NCBI GenBank assembly: GCA_037447655.1
Contig: JBBHKE010001874.1
Span: 172,099 to 236,098, forward strand
DNA length: 64,000 bases
Direction of reading: 5' to 3'
Source: Zygnema cylindricum
Taxonomy: Eukaryota; Streptophyta; Zygnematophyceae; Zygnematales; Zygnemataceae
Positions within the stretch are counted from its first letter, which is position 1. Each line of letters begins with the position of its first letter. Below the pieces are notes generated by a model. That model was not told where the DNA came from. It saw nothing but the letters and a program-made list of their open reading frames with translations, and made no database searches. The position numbers were made by a program, and so were the translations under genes. This document shows positions 1 through 11,763 of the stretch, piece by piece.

Positions 1-221
1 GTCAAGCAAATATAAGAGAGAGAGAGAGAGAGAGAAGAGAATTGCGTACCAAAAACCCAATTAACAACAGAAACAATCAATTGCAGACAAACACCCACAA
101 TTGTCGCTGCAGCTAAAAGACAAATATAAACGAACTGGCATTAAAGAAAAAAATAAAAGTAACACAGGGCCAAAAGAAAAAGTGAGTCGGTAAGATACAC
201 AACGGAAGCTCCCTTCCTCAC

Positions 222-3200
222 CTGTCGAAGTCTATTTTGATCTCCTCGTACCGCCATTTCTTTTCTTGGAGGCAAATCTATTTTCAAGTACAGCTTCCTT
301 TCTTGCAAACGTCCATTGAAAAGGGCAGAGACCTGAAAAAAATATATATATATCAGTCAAAACATGTTTCTAAAACTGTCAAAAAGTTTACATTCCTTGA
401 AAAAAGCAGAAACCTGAAAACAAACTAAGTTGTCAGTCAAAACGTGTTTCTAAGATTATTAAAAAATAACGTTCCTTGAAAAGAGCAGAAACCTGATAAC
501 AAACTAAGTTGTTATTTAAAAAGTGCAATCGTTAAGAAAAACTTCTCTCAGTGCAGATGCCTTACAAAAACTTAAGAGCTTAGTCATAAAACAAAATGTT
601 TTTCTGGAACTGTCAAAAAATGGACTTTATAGGAAGCCAAATCAGTATATTAAGATTCGCTTTTGAAAATTTAGGAGATCTCTCGAAACATACATTCCCA
701 GCATAAAAAATGAACATTAACAACAAAAGTGGATAAGATCATCAACATTATTTATGTGATCCACACTAATAATCTAAATTAGGAACCTGCGCTTTGTAAC
801 TTTTCGGGTCTTCTAGAATTTGACAGCCAGATAAATTGAAGAAAAACCAGAAAGAAATGACTCAATAAATGAAGGAATAAATAAATGTGGCTATGAGTGG
901 GTGAAAGAATAATTGGAACGAGTGAAGACTAAGGCTCCAAACTGTTCCAAGAGCTCTTCAATTGAGAAGTCACATCTCCTCTAAAGACAAAACGACAACG
1001 ACCGGACTCTTTACCTTCGAAAAATCGAGAACTTCGTTTTAACTTGCAAACGTTTTTTTTAACTCAACAAATGAATAATAAAATAAATGTGTGAATGAGT
1101 GAGTGAATGATTGAATGAATAAAAGTTGAATGAGTGAGTGAGAAAATTAATCGAGGATGAGTACGCTAAGGTTCCCACCTGTTCCAAGAGCTCTCCGATT
1201 GAGAAGTCCATCTCCTCCAAAGACAAATGACCGGACTCTATCTTCGAGAAATCGAGAATTTCATTAAGGACTTGCAAAAGTCCTTCTGCCGATCCTTGCA
1301 TTACTCGAACATATCCCGCTTGTTCGCTTGTGAGAGGAGTTAAACGCAGAAGGTCCAACATACCGAGGACACCTGAGAAAACATTGTCCAAAAGTGAAAC
1401 CACAATGAGAAAATATTGTCCAAAAGTGAAACCATAATGAGAAAATATTGTCCAAAAGTGAAATCATATTGAGAAAATATTGTCCAAAAGTCAAACCATA
1501 ACTAGGAAATATTGTCCAGGGTCTTAACCATAATAAAAAAACATTGTCCAAAAAAAGTCAAACCATGATGAAAAAAACATTGTCCAAAAGTCAAACCATA
1601 ATGAAAAAATATCGTCCAAAAGTCAAACCATAATAAAAAAACATTGTCCAAAAAAAGTCAAACCATGATGAAAAAAACATTGTGCAAAAGCCAAACATAA
1701 AAAATATCCTCCAAAAGTTGAACCAAAATGAAAACATCGTTCAGTGGTCAAACCATAATGAACAAAATATCGTCCAAAAATTAAAGAATAAAGAAAAAAT
1801 ATTGTCCAAAATCCAAACCACAAGGCACATTTACTCAGGAGGGAAAATCTAAAACTAAAATAATCATCCAAGAGAGAAAGTTGAACACACTTGATTTCTC
1901 TCTTTCTAATTTTTTTAGTTTTTGCTTTTTTTGTTTTTTTCGGTTTCTTTTTGTTTTCTTCCCTACGTTTGGATAGATATTATGGGGACCTATACTGAAT
2001 GGATTTCGCATTTTTTATCATGACCTATAGGCAAATATCTCTTTACCAGTAATAAGGGTCCGGAATTGGCCAAAAAATGGGACTTCTTCCCCCCTCCCCC
2101 ATTCCCTCATCACCCCAATCTTCCCACTTTATACCCAAACCTTGACCTAAACGCCAAGTAATTTATTAAAGAGTCACCAGTATTTACCAATCATATGGGT
2201 CCGGAGTTTATGACTCATCAGGGCTAAAAAATGGGATCTTTCCCATTTCCGCTCTCCCCTCTCCTCTCCCTCCCCCACTCCCCATTCCCTCCCTCCCCAT
2301 TCCCTCCCTCCCCATTCCCTCCCTCCCAATTCCCTCCCTCCCCATTCCCTCCCTCCCCATCCCTCCCTCCCCAATCCCTCACTCCCCATTCCCTCACTGC
2401 CCTAATTTGACCTAATCTATGTTTAACTGTCACAAGGATCCGTAGTTGATGACTCATCATGGCCAAGAAATGGGACTTTGCTTTATTGGCCCGTTTTTTA
2501 GAATTATCTCAGGATTTTTTTTGGGATATTTTAGGGTTTTTCGGCCATATCTGCTAGAGTTTTCACCTGTCTTAGGTGTCTTGTAATTGATCCCTCATCA
2601 TTGCCAAAAAATGAAACTTTTCCCATTTTTGCTCCTCCTCTCCCTTTTCGCTCCCTAATCCCCATTCCCCATTCTCTCACTCCCCATTTCCTCGCAACCC
2701 TAATTTGACCTAATCTATGTTCACCTGTCATGGGTGTCCTTAGTCGATGACTCATCATGGCCAAAAAAATGGCATCTCTCTTTTTCAGCCTCCATTTTAG
2801 GGTTATATTAGGGTTTATTTAGGGTTTTTCGGCCATATCTGTTAGAGTTTTCACCTGTCATAGGCGTCCGTAGTTGATGACTCATCATGGCCAAAAAATG
2901 GGACTTTGCCTTGTCGGCCTCCTCCACCACATTCCGGGCATCGTGCTCGGCTGTCACGTCGTCGAACATCCACACTCTGCCATGTGTCACCGTCCCACTC
3001 ACCGAATACGACCGCATACGGAGAACACAACGGGGCTCGCGAATTTCCCACATGGACTCCACTGTTTCCTGAGGATTCACGGCCACTTTGTGAAAACACC
3101 TGGTAAGAGGACAAAGTGAGAGGAGGTGAGGGGGTGAGAGGAGGTGAGAGGAGGTGAGAGGCGGTGAGAGGAGGTGAGAGGAGGTGAGAGGGGGTGAGAG

Positions 3201-6200
3201 GAGGTGAGAGGAGGTGAGAGGCGGTGAGAGGCGGTGAGAGGAGGTGAGAGGAGGTGAGAGGAGGTGAGAGGAGGTGAGAGGAGGTTAGAGGCGGTGAGAG
3301 GCGGTGAGAGGGGTTGAGAGTGGGTGAGAGGAGATGAGAGGAGGTGAGAGGAGGTAGGAGGTAGGAGGAGGTGAGAGGCGGTGAGAGGAGGTGAGAGGAG
3401 GCGGTGAGAGGAGGAAGTGGGTTGGGAGGAGACTAAGAGAGAGGATGTAAGGCGACAATGAGAGAGGGTTGGAAAAAAAAAGATGGGTCAAGAGAAAGTT
3501 GCGAGAGAGAATGAAATCTATGAGTTGGGTTAAGAAAGTTGTTAACGATGGAAGGAGAGGAGGGTCCGAGTTGGGTTTAAAAAATTCCAAAAGGAAAAGA
3601 AAAGACAGGAATGAGAGAGAGCTAAGACACAAACTGGTTAAACATCGTAGTTGTTTCGCACGAAAGGTTCTCGGGGTTTTGACGTTACTATAGTGCAAAA
3701 TGCCTATCATAACTATTTTGACTAGATAATATAGGTGGAAACATTTTTTTACAAATGATTTAGAGCTCTTTAAAGATGTTTTTTTTCTAGAGAAAAAATT
3801 GGTGTAGAAACAGAAAGAGCTACTTTAAAGACAAAGACTTTTGGAAACTTCACGTACATATGGATACCAAATATGTTTCCTATTTCTCTAGAATACCCTT
3901 GTGTGTTTTACCTCATAAATATAAAATCTGGATTTCATCCATTCAATTTTACCAGTTTCCCAATAGATTTCAAAAAAGTTGGGTTGAAGAGGAAACGAAG
4001 GGAGAACAGAAACCTATTAGCTGAGTAAAGCGATAGCCGAGAAAGGAGAAGGTTGAGAGAGAGGATGACCTATAAGTTGGGTTGAGAGGAAATACAAAGA
4101 GGACGGAAGCTTATTAGTTGAAAAAAGAGATGGTTAGGTAAAGAGAAAGTTGTGAGAGAGGATTAACCCATAAGTTGAGTTGAAATAAAATTTCAAGGAA
4201 GGATGACGGTATAGAAGGGGAGAACACCGTGTATTGTTATCATCTGCCCTTATATTTTACCCCTCGAACCTAAAATAGTATCAATGGCATTAATTGTTTT
4301 TTTTTTAATGCTAGTTTTTTAAACGGTTCTTAATCAGCCAGATCATTCGGAACTGAACTAGAATTAATAACGTCAATATAAACACTACGCTAATAATGTC
4401 TTTACTCTAATAATGATTCACGGTGTACTTTTTGTATGAAACGTTCAAAGTTTCTCTTTAGTTTTTGAAAGAGACATTTTTTCTAGAAAGAAAAGACATT
4501 GGAACTTGCATACATTTGAATAGAATGTGTCTAGTCTCCCGGAATCCTCTTTAAAGGAATAATTGTAGTAAATTTCTCAAATAACTTACGATAAAAAAAT
4601 AATATTATTGCAATTCTAACAAGTGTGAGAAGTTACCTTGTAATATGTGAACTTCATGTATTCAATGTTCTCATTTTCAAAGGATTTCAAAGAGGTGTAC
4701 GATAAAGGCTATGTGAAAAAGTCAACGGGTAATAATAGTGGGCAGGTACTGGGATGGGGTTGTGGGTAAAGCTGGGGGTAGAGGTAAGAGCGAGGATAGG
4801 GATAGAGATAGCGAGTGGGAGTGACCCAGGGTTATGGGTAAAGCTAGGGCTAGAAGTAAGAGCGAGGATAGGGATAGAAATAGGGAGTCGGAGTAGCTCA
4901 GGGTTATGGGTAAATTTGGGGTAGAGGTAAGAGGGAGGATAAGGATAGAAATAAGGGATGGAGAGAGGGATGGGAGTGCCTCACTCACTTGTAAATTTCG
5001 TGTCTTGAATTGCTTTTCTCTGCGAGCCACCTCATGGCTCCCGCCACTTGGACCGGATCGACCTCTCCTGCCCTAAAACCACACAACAATTATTGTGAAA
5101 ACAACAATTATTATTAACAATAATAACAATTAACAACAACAATAACAATAACATAACAATTATTATTAATATTATTATTATTTTTTGAGTTACTTTTTGG
5201 GTACTTATCAGCGCCACACCACATTTAGTGTTGAACATTCGGGTTTTTCAACATTTCTTGCCCCGAACCACACCGCACTTAGCAATTGAAAAAATATGAC
5301 AACGATAAGGATAAGGATAGTGAGAACAATAAAACCATAATGATAACAAAACAAACAACAACGATAACAACATTGATAGTACATAACAATTTTAATAACG
5401 AACAAAAATACCTTGGTTGTTCTAACAATTCCGCGGCCGCGGGGTTTATAAGACAAGGTCCCAATCCGTCGTCCACAAAAACCACCGCTTGAGGCATTCT
5501 CGTGAGAATCGCATCAAATCTTCGTCCCATCCTCTCACTGCACAGAGCTCGCACGCGATTGGCCAAAAGCAACGGCAGAGATTGAGCCGCATCCGCCATA
5601 ATTTCCTCGGCTCCTTCCGGAACATCATTAGGATTGGTCCAGAGAGCATAACATAAACCTTCGCAACTGAGAAAATCAAAAAGAAAGGATTGGGATAGGG
5701 AAATCGTCTCCCTCGTCTAAACTTTAATTTACAAAAAGGACAAAAAGGCTTAAGGTATTCGTCTCTCTCATCTAACTTTTAATTGACAAGAAGAGATAAT
5801 GTAACCGTCTCCTCGTCTAACCTTTATTTGACAATAAAAGACAATGTCATCGTCTCCATCATCTAACCTTTTTCTTGACAAGGGTTAAGGGTTTGAATTT
5901 TAAGACAAAGTCAAAGGAGAAAAGCGGTGGAGAGAATGGAGAGGATTTGGCTGTGAAGAAGGATGAATTGAGAGTGAAGGGGGAGAGAGAGTCAACAAAA
6001 CTCACCCTTCCACATCAAATGTGGTTGCCAAAAACCGCTTTGGCCGTTTCCCTAAAGCCGCAGTCAGGACACTCGGCAACAAAATCCCTTCTGTATCCAC
6101 TACCTGACAAAATAGGCAACAGACAAACTGCAGAACTGAGAACGGAAAACTATAGAAAAGGAAGGATCTGCCTAAAGAAAATAGAATCACACGTCAAGGT

Positions 6201-8259
6201 CCAAATTTGAAGTTGTAGATACCAATCGAAAGGTTTATCGATGAACATAAGAAAATGGAGCCCGTAATTTAAGTATACAACGAGACAAAAAGAAACGTGT
6301 TCACTATAAAATCCATTAGCATTTGTTTAATCCACACTAATTATGAACTAAGTCGTTTGGAAAAGGAGTCTACTCAGGCATGGAGTTTATTTAAAAATGG
6401 TGTTAAAAGCTAAAATGGGTTAATTTGTTTTGGGAAAATATGAGTTAAAATTCAAAAAAACCACAAAAAAAAACTGATTTGTTCAAGTATTGCGGATTAC
6501 CATTGTAAGACGATATTGAGTCATTTAACATAAATAGGATAAAGTAGTAGTAGTAAAAGGTGCCTTTTCATCTCATGTTGTATAACAAAAAATAAAATGC
6601 GCTTTGCGGTTTTCTAAGTTTTTGTGAATGCCATCCCTTTTATCCTTTTTTTTCCTCTTTTTTTTTCCCTTTTATCCCTTTTTTTCTTTTTGAATGTTAA
6701 ACGAAGGCCAAATCTAGGGATACCAAAGATGACTTTCTTTCCTCCCCTCCATAAAAATCAGATAAACGGAAAACGGAAAACGGAAAAAAACAAAAACTTT
6801 AAAAATCGATTCACTGCACATAAACCTCGCCCCTCTTACAACCCAAAAACAGAAAGACGGACAAACCAGAAGAATGAGACACTGAGCCAGAGAAGAAACT
6901 GAAGAAATGCAAAAACTAAAAACCGCCCTAAAAAAATAAAGAAAAAAATATCCCAAACAACCAGTGAACTAGCAAACCTAAAACAAGCAAAGCGACAACA
7001 ACTCACAAACCTCTAATCTACAGAAACCCTCCCTCCCTCCTGTCCCTCCCTCCCCCTCCCTCCCTCCCTCCCTCCCTCCCTCTTCTCCCTCCCCCCCCCC
7101 TCCCCCTCTCCCTCTCCCTCCTTCCCTCCCCCTCTCTCACCTTCCCTTTCGCCGCTCCCAACACCGCCTTACTCAACCGTACCGGCAACGTCACTAACCC
7201 TAACGGTTCACATAGAACCGTCTCCGCTATCCGTAACTGAGACTGTAAAATGGCCGCGATCGTGACGTCTGATTGTAAAGCCGCGGCGACCATCCCTAAA
7301 ACCGAATGGGGGAGGTGGAAATGGGCGTGAGCTAATTCGTCTTCTTCTCCCATAATATCACTAGGGACTCCTCCCAAAAGTCCCAAAGCTCCCACGGAGT
7401 GAGAGTGGAAGAGAGAGGAGGAGAGGTCGGGAGACGCCCTGTGGGAGGGAGAGTGAGAGGGAGAGGAGGCGTAGGAAGCCGAGGGAGAGTAGTAACTTCC
7501 CGCGGGAGATTTGAAGGATCCTCTCTCTCTCTGACTCCCTCCTCCTCCGACCATCCCCCCTATGCTCCCGTCCTCACTCACATTCGAACTATTCATCCCC
7601 AAAATCGAGGCCGCAGCCCCGACCGGGTATAAATGCCCACTAGAAGACAAAATTTGAGTGGGAGAGGACGAGGAGGGAGAGAGGAGGCGAGGGGACCCTC
7701 CCGACGAGCCTCCTACCGACCTCGCCGGACTCATACTGTTATTAGTGTGGATATTTCCCCCGTTGTATCCCACTCCCTGGAGTCCCGAGGAAGTCCCGGC
7801 AGAAAATGATCGCGTGGGAGCCATCATCCAATCAGAGCCAGGGGATCCGTCGGCAGAATCCGTAAAATCTCCCGACCCCATACCAAAATGTAAATGGGTA
7901 TATCGGGCCGAATTGGGGGCCGAGCCCATATTTTTATTATTATATTCTTTTAAGCCTCCCATAGTCATACCTCCCCCAGCCCCTCCTCCTCCTCCCCCTC
8001 CGGACCCCCCGAAATGGTCAGACCTCAATTGAGCCCCACTATGTTGATTCCACCTGGCACTTCCGTACGGATTTTGTCCTGTAGTGATTCTCCCAGATCC
8101 GCCTAGTCCTACTCCCGCGCCCCCCATCCCTAAAGATGTGACGTCACCCAAAATTGCTGCGGCGGCTCCAGCAAAGGTAGAGAGGTGAGGTCCTCCTCCT
8201 CCCCCCCCCCCCTCCTCCCCCCCCCCCTCCCCCTTGTGCATCCCTGAAACCATTGACAA
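222..8259 (-). CDS. PAS-domain hybrid-type histidine kinase, 3' part off the left edge
   Basis: Two-component sensor kinase, autophosphorylating on a histidine. Exons I can join in frame (- strand): 7141-8259, 6006-6103, 5412-5666, 4989-5072, 2855-3099, 1179-1372, 222-332, about 702 residues. Exon 1 is Gly/Ser-rich low complexity. A PAS domain follows (residues about 445-575, with ILTRMPQAVVFVDD and later GRVWMFDDVTAEHD). The H-box AMMSHQLRTPM (about residue 590) is completed across an intron by the HisKA helix (GVLGMLDLL, LNEILDFSKIESG). The last exon holds the N-box start VRGDQNRLRQ. The HATPase remainder and any receiver domain must lie left of base 222. All junctions keep phase and use GT-AG. 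The upstream stretch before PAS (EGLCYALWTNPNDVPEG) could be a GAF-like domain, but I cannot confirm it. Odd points: Q replaces the usual E after the phospho-histidine, and the introns are crowded with tandem repeats. Start is uncertain: ATG 8259, or splicing into base 8243 from a more 5' exon. The PAS-histidine kinase (PHK) family of mosses and algae is the likeliest relative. Confidence 0.8.
312..505. repeat. tandem copies of the kinase exon edge (222-332 exon acceptor side)
   Basis: The acceptor edge of the N-box exon on the + strand, cattgaaaagggcagagacctg (312-335), recurs as decayed copies at about 391-415 and 471-495, each followed by a similar AT-rich stretch with cagtcaaaacatgtttctaa. 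Spacing is about 80 bases. These are intronic duplications of exon-intron boundary sequence. Confidence 0.65.
880..1290. repeat. duplicated 3' part of a kinase exon, decayed copy in the intron
   Basis: Bases about 900-1045 repeat about 1135-1275, including gttccaagagctct, attgagaagtc and the TTCGA/GAAATCGAGAA block that encodes LDFSKIESG in the functional exon. The left copy has a lost reading frame (insertions in the acgacaacgacc segment) and a lost donor, so it is a relic of an exon-spanning tandem duplication. Confidence 0.75.
1373..1850. repeat. intronic minisatellite, unit near 30-36 bp
   Basis: Around fourteen degenerate units of the form attgtccaaaagtcaaacc followed by ataatgaaaaaat, directly abutting the acceptor of the HisKA exon at 1372. 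It fills roughly a third of that intron. Open frames across it are artefacts of the repeat. Confidence 0.85.
2045..2915. repeat. about 150-bp tandem repeat carrying copies of the H-box exon end
   Basis: The real donor end of the H-box exon (2855-2915) is repeated leftward at about 2725-2770, 2570-2615, 2425-2475, 2165-2240 and, partially, 2045-2085. Copies share gatgactcatcatggccaaa and caaaaaatgggactt on the + strand. On the - strand they would read variants such as MSHRLRTPM, MSHQLRILV and MSHKLRTHM. Some keep a GT after the ACAG donor context (the 2735 copy), others have lost it (the 2440 copy). A CCCTCC minisatellite (2250-2390) separates two copies. Confidence 0.8.
3118..3420. repeat. 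10-bp minisatellite gaggtgagag
   Basis: About thirty near-identical units of gaggtgagag with few substitutions, in the intron immediately 5' (on the - strand) of the H-box exon. On the coding strand this is a pyrimidine-rich CTCTCACCTC tract placed where a polypyrimidine tract would be. Confidence 0.95.
4735..4978. repeat. about 82-bp tandem repeat, three units
   Basis: Three units containing gggtaaagctggggtagaggt followed by aagagcgaggatagggatag, ending right at the donor of exon 4989-5072. It is another repeat-filled kinase intron. Confidence 0.8.
5695..5885. repeat. about 62-bp tandem repeat, four units
   Basis: Four units of the pattern cgtctcc-ctcgtctaa-cttt-aattgacaa-aaga between the kinase exons 5412-5666 and 6006-6103. 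Confidence 0.75.
6104..7140. other. kinase intron without recognisable content
   Basis: AT-rich intron between exons 6006-6103 and 7141-8259. The coding-strand end near 7020-7135 is a long CCCTCC/CTCC array. I see no domain or element here. Confidence 0.6.
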
Positions 8260-8406
8260 TCCATTCCTTTCTTTTCCTTTATTTCTTCACCCCTCCATCC
8301 CCCCCCAATCCTCAGTCTTCCTGACCATCTGAATCTTCGAAACGATCCGTCCGAATACTGCCTTTTCATTATTTTTTCTTCCTCTTCCCTCTCTCCCCTC
8401 CTCCAC

Positions 8407-9310
8407 CATACCGAATCCACTGTGGGGTCGCCCGCAGCAGCCCACTGTGTACTGAAGTACTATTTTGGACTGTAGTGCCGCTGTGGACAATATGACTGTT
8501 TTGGACAGTAGCGGTGCCATAGGTATTAGGGCTAGAGTATCCCGGAGGACCGTTTTGGATTACACTGCCAGTGCCATAACCGTACGGATTAGGGTTAGGT
8601 TGAACTGTACCGCCGCCGTAAAAATTAGGGCTTCTGTTGACCGGAAGACCGTTGTTTTCGGCTGTAGTGCCAGTGCCGTTGCCGTAATAATTAGGGCTAG
8701 TTTGGACTGTAGCGCCACTGTAAGCAATAATTTTAGGGTTAGGGTTAGGGTTAGGGTTGGAGTTGGAGTGCACGGAAGGGCCGGAGTTGGTGTAAAATTT
8801 AGGGTTTGAGTGGGCAACAACTCCGGGTTGGAGGGAAACACCGCCGTAAATAATATGATTGGAGGGAGCTGTGGTGCGGGAGGAGGGAGGCATACCGGAG
8901 GAGGTGAGAGGACCGCTGTAGTTTTTTTTGGCGGGAGGGGCATGGGGAGAGGGAGAGGATTCATACGAGATGGAGGAGGCCGTGAGGTGGTGATGGTGAC
9001 GACCGCCCATGTTGGTGGTGAGGTTGGGGAGAGAGAGAGAGATGTTGGAGAGGGGGAGAGTGGTGCTGGAGAGAGAGAGAGTGAGGTTGGAGAGAGTGAG
9101 GTTGGAGAGAGAGAGAGTGAGGTTGGAGAGAGAGAGAGTGATGTTGGAGAGAGAGAGAGTGATGTTGGAGAGAGAGAGAGTGATGTTGGAGAGAGAGAGT
9201 GTGGTGTTGGAAGGAGTGATGATGGGAATGGCATCCCATGGGAAAAAGCATGGGAGAGGGAAGAGGGAGGGAGAGGGAAGAGGGAGGGAGAATGGGAGAA
9301 AGTTTGACAA
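8407..9310 (-). CDS. possible 5' exon of the histidine kinase, low complexity
   Basis: An open frame on the same strand just upstream of the kinase, rich in Ser, Asn, Pro, Thr and Gly, with NPNPNPNP coded by a telomere-like repeat and an N-terminal block of repeated SLSNITL units coded by a GA-rich microsatellite. A join from a weak donor near 8407 to the acceptor at 8243 would keep frame. No domain is recognisable, and both composition and start (ATG 9310 or ATG 9010) are doubtful. It may equally be 5' untranslated or intronic DNA. Confidence 0.3.
8731..8758. repeat. interstitial telomere-like repeat (TTAGGG)4
   Basis: ttttagggtt followed by three further agggtt units. It lies within a frame that would encode NPNPNP. 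The unit is TTAGGG rather than the plant-type TTTAGGG. Confidence 0.9.
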
Positions 9311-10203
9311 CGGATTTGAAATAAGTTTGGAACAAAGTTAAAACAAGTTTGAAGTGAGTTCCGTACTAAGTTTAGAAGGAGTATAAAACAAACTTTAAAT
9401 AAATCTCTAATAACAAAACTTTAAATAATTTCCTAATGAGTTTAAAACACAACTTGAAATAAGTTTGAAACAAAAAAACTTTAAATAAGATTGAAACAAA
9501 ACTTTAAACAAGTTCGTGAAACAAGCTTTGAAACGAGTTTGAAAAAAGGTTATTAGTGAAAATTAGGGTTTGGATTAAGAACTCTTTCCATGTTTCCTTT
9601 CTTCCAGTTTTGACCTAACTTTCTTTTTTAGTTATTTTCCACTCCATAGTAAAACCTAACGTTCTAAAACTTTAGGAGGCTACCGGGAAACCGGGAGGTA
9701 TGGTACGGTACTGCAGGAGTATATTTTATTATTTTTTACTTTTCGGGCGGAGATTGAGATTTGGATTTTGATTTTGATTGAGATTGTCAAAAAATGTTAG
9801 AATTTGTGATCCGGTGTGTCGGATTTGGACGGTGAGCATACTTCTCGGGCAGTATAGCGTTTGTTAAGTACTATGATCTGGACCGTCGATTCCGTCGGTG
9901 GATGCGTGAGATGTGACTCCTGGTTGTTGTCGGCATGTGGCATTAAACGGGCAGCCGAAAAAATGGGAGATGTTTTGTTTTTTACTTTTTTGGTTTTTTT
10001 CAGTTGTTTTTTTCGTTTTGTTTTTTTTGGGAACCCCGATTTCTGGATCGGATATTGTCCCCACATAATTTGTTTGTGGTGGCTAGGCGTCGACCGGCTG
10101 CCACGAGTGACGATTGTCGGCCCGACGTGTGTCCGGTTTTCAGCACGGCTGTCGCCTGAAGTCCTGCTGCTGATATTTAACAAGTGACTGGAGATGCGTA
10201 TCG
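9311..10203. other. intergenic, degenerate gtttgaaacaa repeats
   Basis: Bases 9311-9545 hold loose repeats of aagtttgaaacaa or aactttaaataa. From 9546 to 10203 I see no gene, only T-rich DNA; short open frames have no recognisable content. Confidence 0.6.
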
Positions 10204-10211
10204 CATAAAAC

Positions 10212-10516
10212 CATAGTTCAAAAGTAGCCGTTTTATGGTAGGCCTTTTGTCGACGACTTAAGTGTAAGTTGTGTTATGGGCTTTTCATGTGATCTTCTTA
10301 GAACTCTACTTTGATCAGCGACGGTCCGATCGTCCGAATCTGACGATGTATACAAATATTTTTGGTCCGAATGTTTTAATTGGTCCAATTTTTGGTCCGA
10401 ATGTTTTAATTGGTCCAAATAGGTCCAAATACAATATGGGTCTTAAGGTCATATCGTATGTTTTGCATACAATAGGCATATTGTATGGGCCTACTTTCAC
10501 CTACTTTTTAACTATG
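10212..10516. mobile_element. hAT-like MITE, family 1, copy a
   Basis: 305 bp with terminal inverted repeats catagttcaaaagta and its complement (right end here tacttttt-aactatg). It is flanked by a perfect 8-bp duplication cataaaac (10204-10211 and 10517-10524). The interior has the family signature ggtccgaatgttttaattgg, here twice. It has no coding capacity, so it is a nonautonomous element; the 8-bp target duplication points to the hAT superfamily. Confidence 0.9.
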
Positions 10517-10524
10517 CATAAAAC

Positions 10525-10828
10525 AGGCCGGTGAGTCTGTGACATTCTCTGAACTCGAATCTACCGTACTGTACTGTTATGTACTGTAATGTACGGTTAT
10601 AGTTGATGACATTCTGTAAATCCTGTTTCCTTTCTGTAAATACCATACTCGAACGTATTAAAAAGGTCAATTATCACATATTATTACTGGCGTTACTGGG
10701 AAAAAGTGCAATAACTCAATAATCGTACAGAAAAGTGTAACATATGTGCAGCTTTTTTTGTACGACTGCGATTTCTGGCCATCATAGCCTCAAAACGTAT
10801 TTGTTGTGGAAAAGAGTCGAGTTAACCA
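10525..10828. other. intergenic, nothing recognised
   Basis: Between the MITE and the first 229-bp direct repeat. It contains gtactgt-rich sequence (about 10565-10605) and no supported gene. Confidence 0.5.
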
Positions 10829-11057
10829 TGTCGTGCATGACAGTACAACCGTGAATGGCATGCATCACATCCCGCGTGGGTCGCCAAAAAAACACCAGAA
10901 AATGAATGACCATTACATATGTACAGTATTGTGACCACAATCAGAGGACAAAGAATATATACTGCAAGAAATAATAAATGAATATGCTCAAAGAAACAAA
11001 TTATCCCGAACACATGGATTTAGCAAGGGAAAATTAACAAAACAAGATCAGGTAAGT
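10829..11057. repeat. 229-bp direct repeat, left copy (LTR-related)
   Basis: Almost identical to 11764-11992, with one visible difference (atcccg against attccg). Both end in gatcaggtaagt. On the - strand each contains TTTGGCGACCCACGCGGG, which resembles a tRNA primer-binding site of Ty3/gypsy elements. The likeliest reading is LTR or LTR-plus-leader sequence of the adjacent gypsy element. Confidence 0.85.
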
Positions 11058-11763
11058 GGAGGGAAACCTTGCAGGCTGGCTTGCGCCGGTAGATTAGGTA
11101 AGGTCTTAATACAAAGAAAAGGAGAAGCTCAGAGACAATTACTAGCATGAAACTATAGGTCTGAAAAAGGAAAAACCCTAACTCAAAAACTAGCCTGTCA
11201 CTAAATATTTAGGTGAAACCCTAACAGTAGAGTTCGACAAATCCCGAGAATAATGCTTGTCAGAAAACGACAACCTTCCAATGTTGGATTCCCGTACGTA
11301 ATTTGCAAAGGTTACTATCTCGCCAAATGGCATTTATCCTATGCTCTCACTAATCCGTACGGCTACACTAATTCCTACATGTCCCTGAGCAGGCAGGTTT
11401 CTATGTTTAAACACTGCCAGTTTCAAGAGACGACCGCTGCGTGGCCGCCTCAGACTGCCTTACATCTACACCTTGAGGATAAAAACCCTCCCTAAGCTAA
11501 GCAAAAATGATGCATGAACCTCCAAGGGTTCATGACTTCAGACACCTGTCAGGTTTGTAGCCGTTTGAATTCCTGACATCTGATGCCGTACCGTGGTCCA
11601 GTTCCACGCTGATTCCACATGGTGCCGTACGAGAGTATATTTCGACCTTTGTCCCGTACGAATCTCTAGTTGTACTTTCGGATATGTACCTGTCACGTCA
11701 CCGAAACATCAATTAGTACACGATATAATCATAATACCTGCCGACGTCTTACGGCATGACAGC
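11058..11763. other. spacer between the 229-bp direct repeats
   Basis: 706 bp with no open frame worth calling and no transposon protein. It may be the body of an LTR or leader of the gypsy element, or a remnant of a second insertion. LTR borders cannot be fixed from this single copy. Confidence 0.4.

Noticed and set aside
2174-2764. Short frames reading H-box-like peptides as additional kinase genes
   Set aside because: They lack any other kinase sequence and are intronic duplicates of the exon end at 2855.
7399-8032. Open frames on the + strand opposite the Gly/Ser-rich kinase exon
   Set aside because: Mirror of codon bias in the low-complexity - strand exon; no domain, and the - strand frame joins in phase to a real kinase.
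8731-8758. Telomere-like TTAGGG run as a chromosome end or fusion
   Set aside because: Only four units, inside gene-bearing sequence with no subtelomeric change around it.
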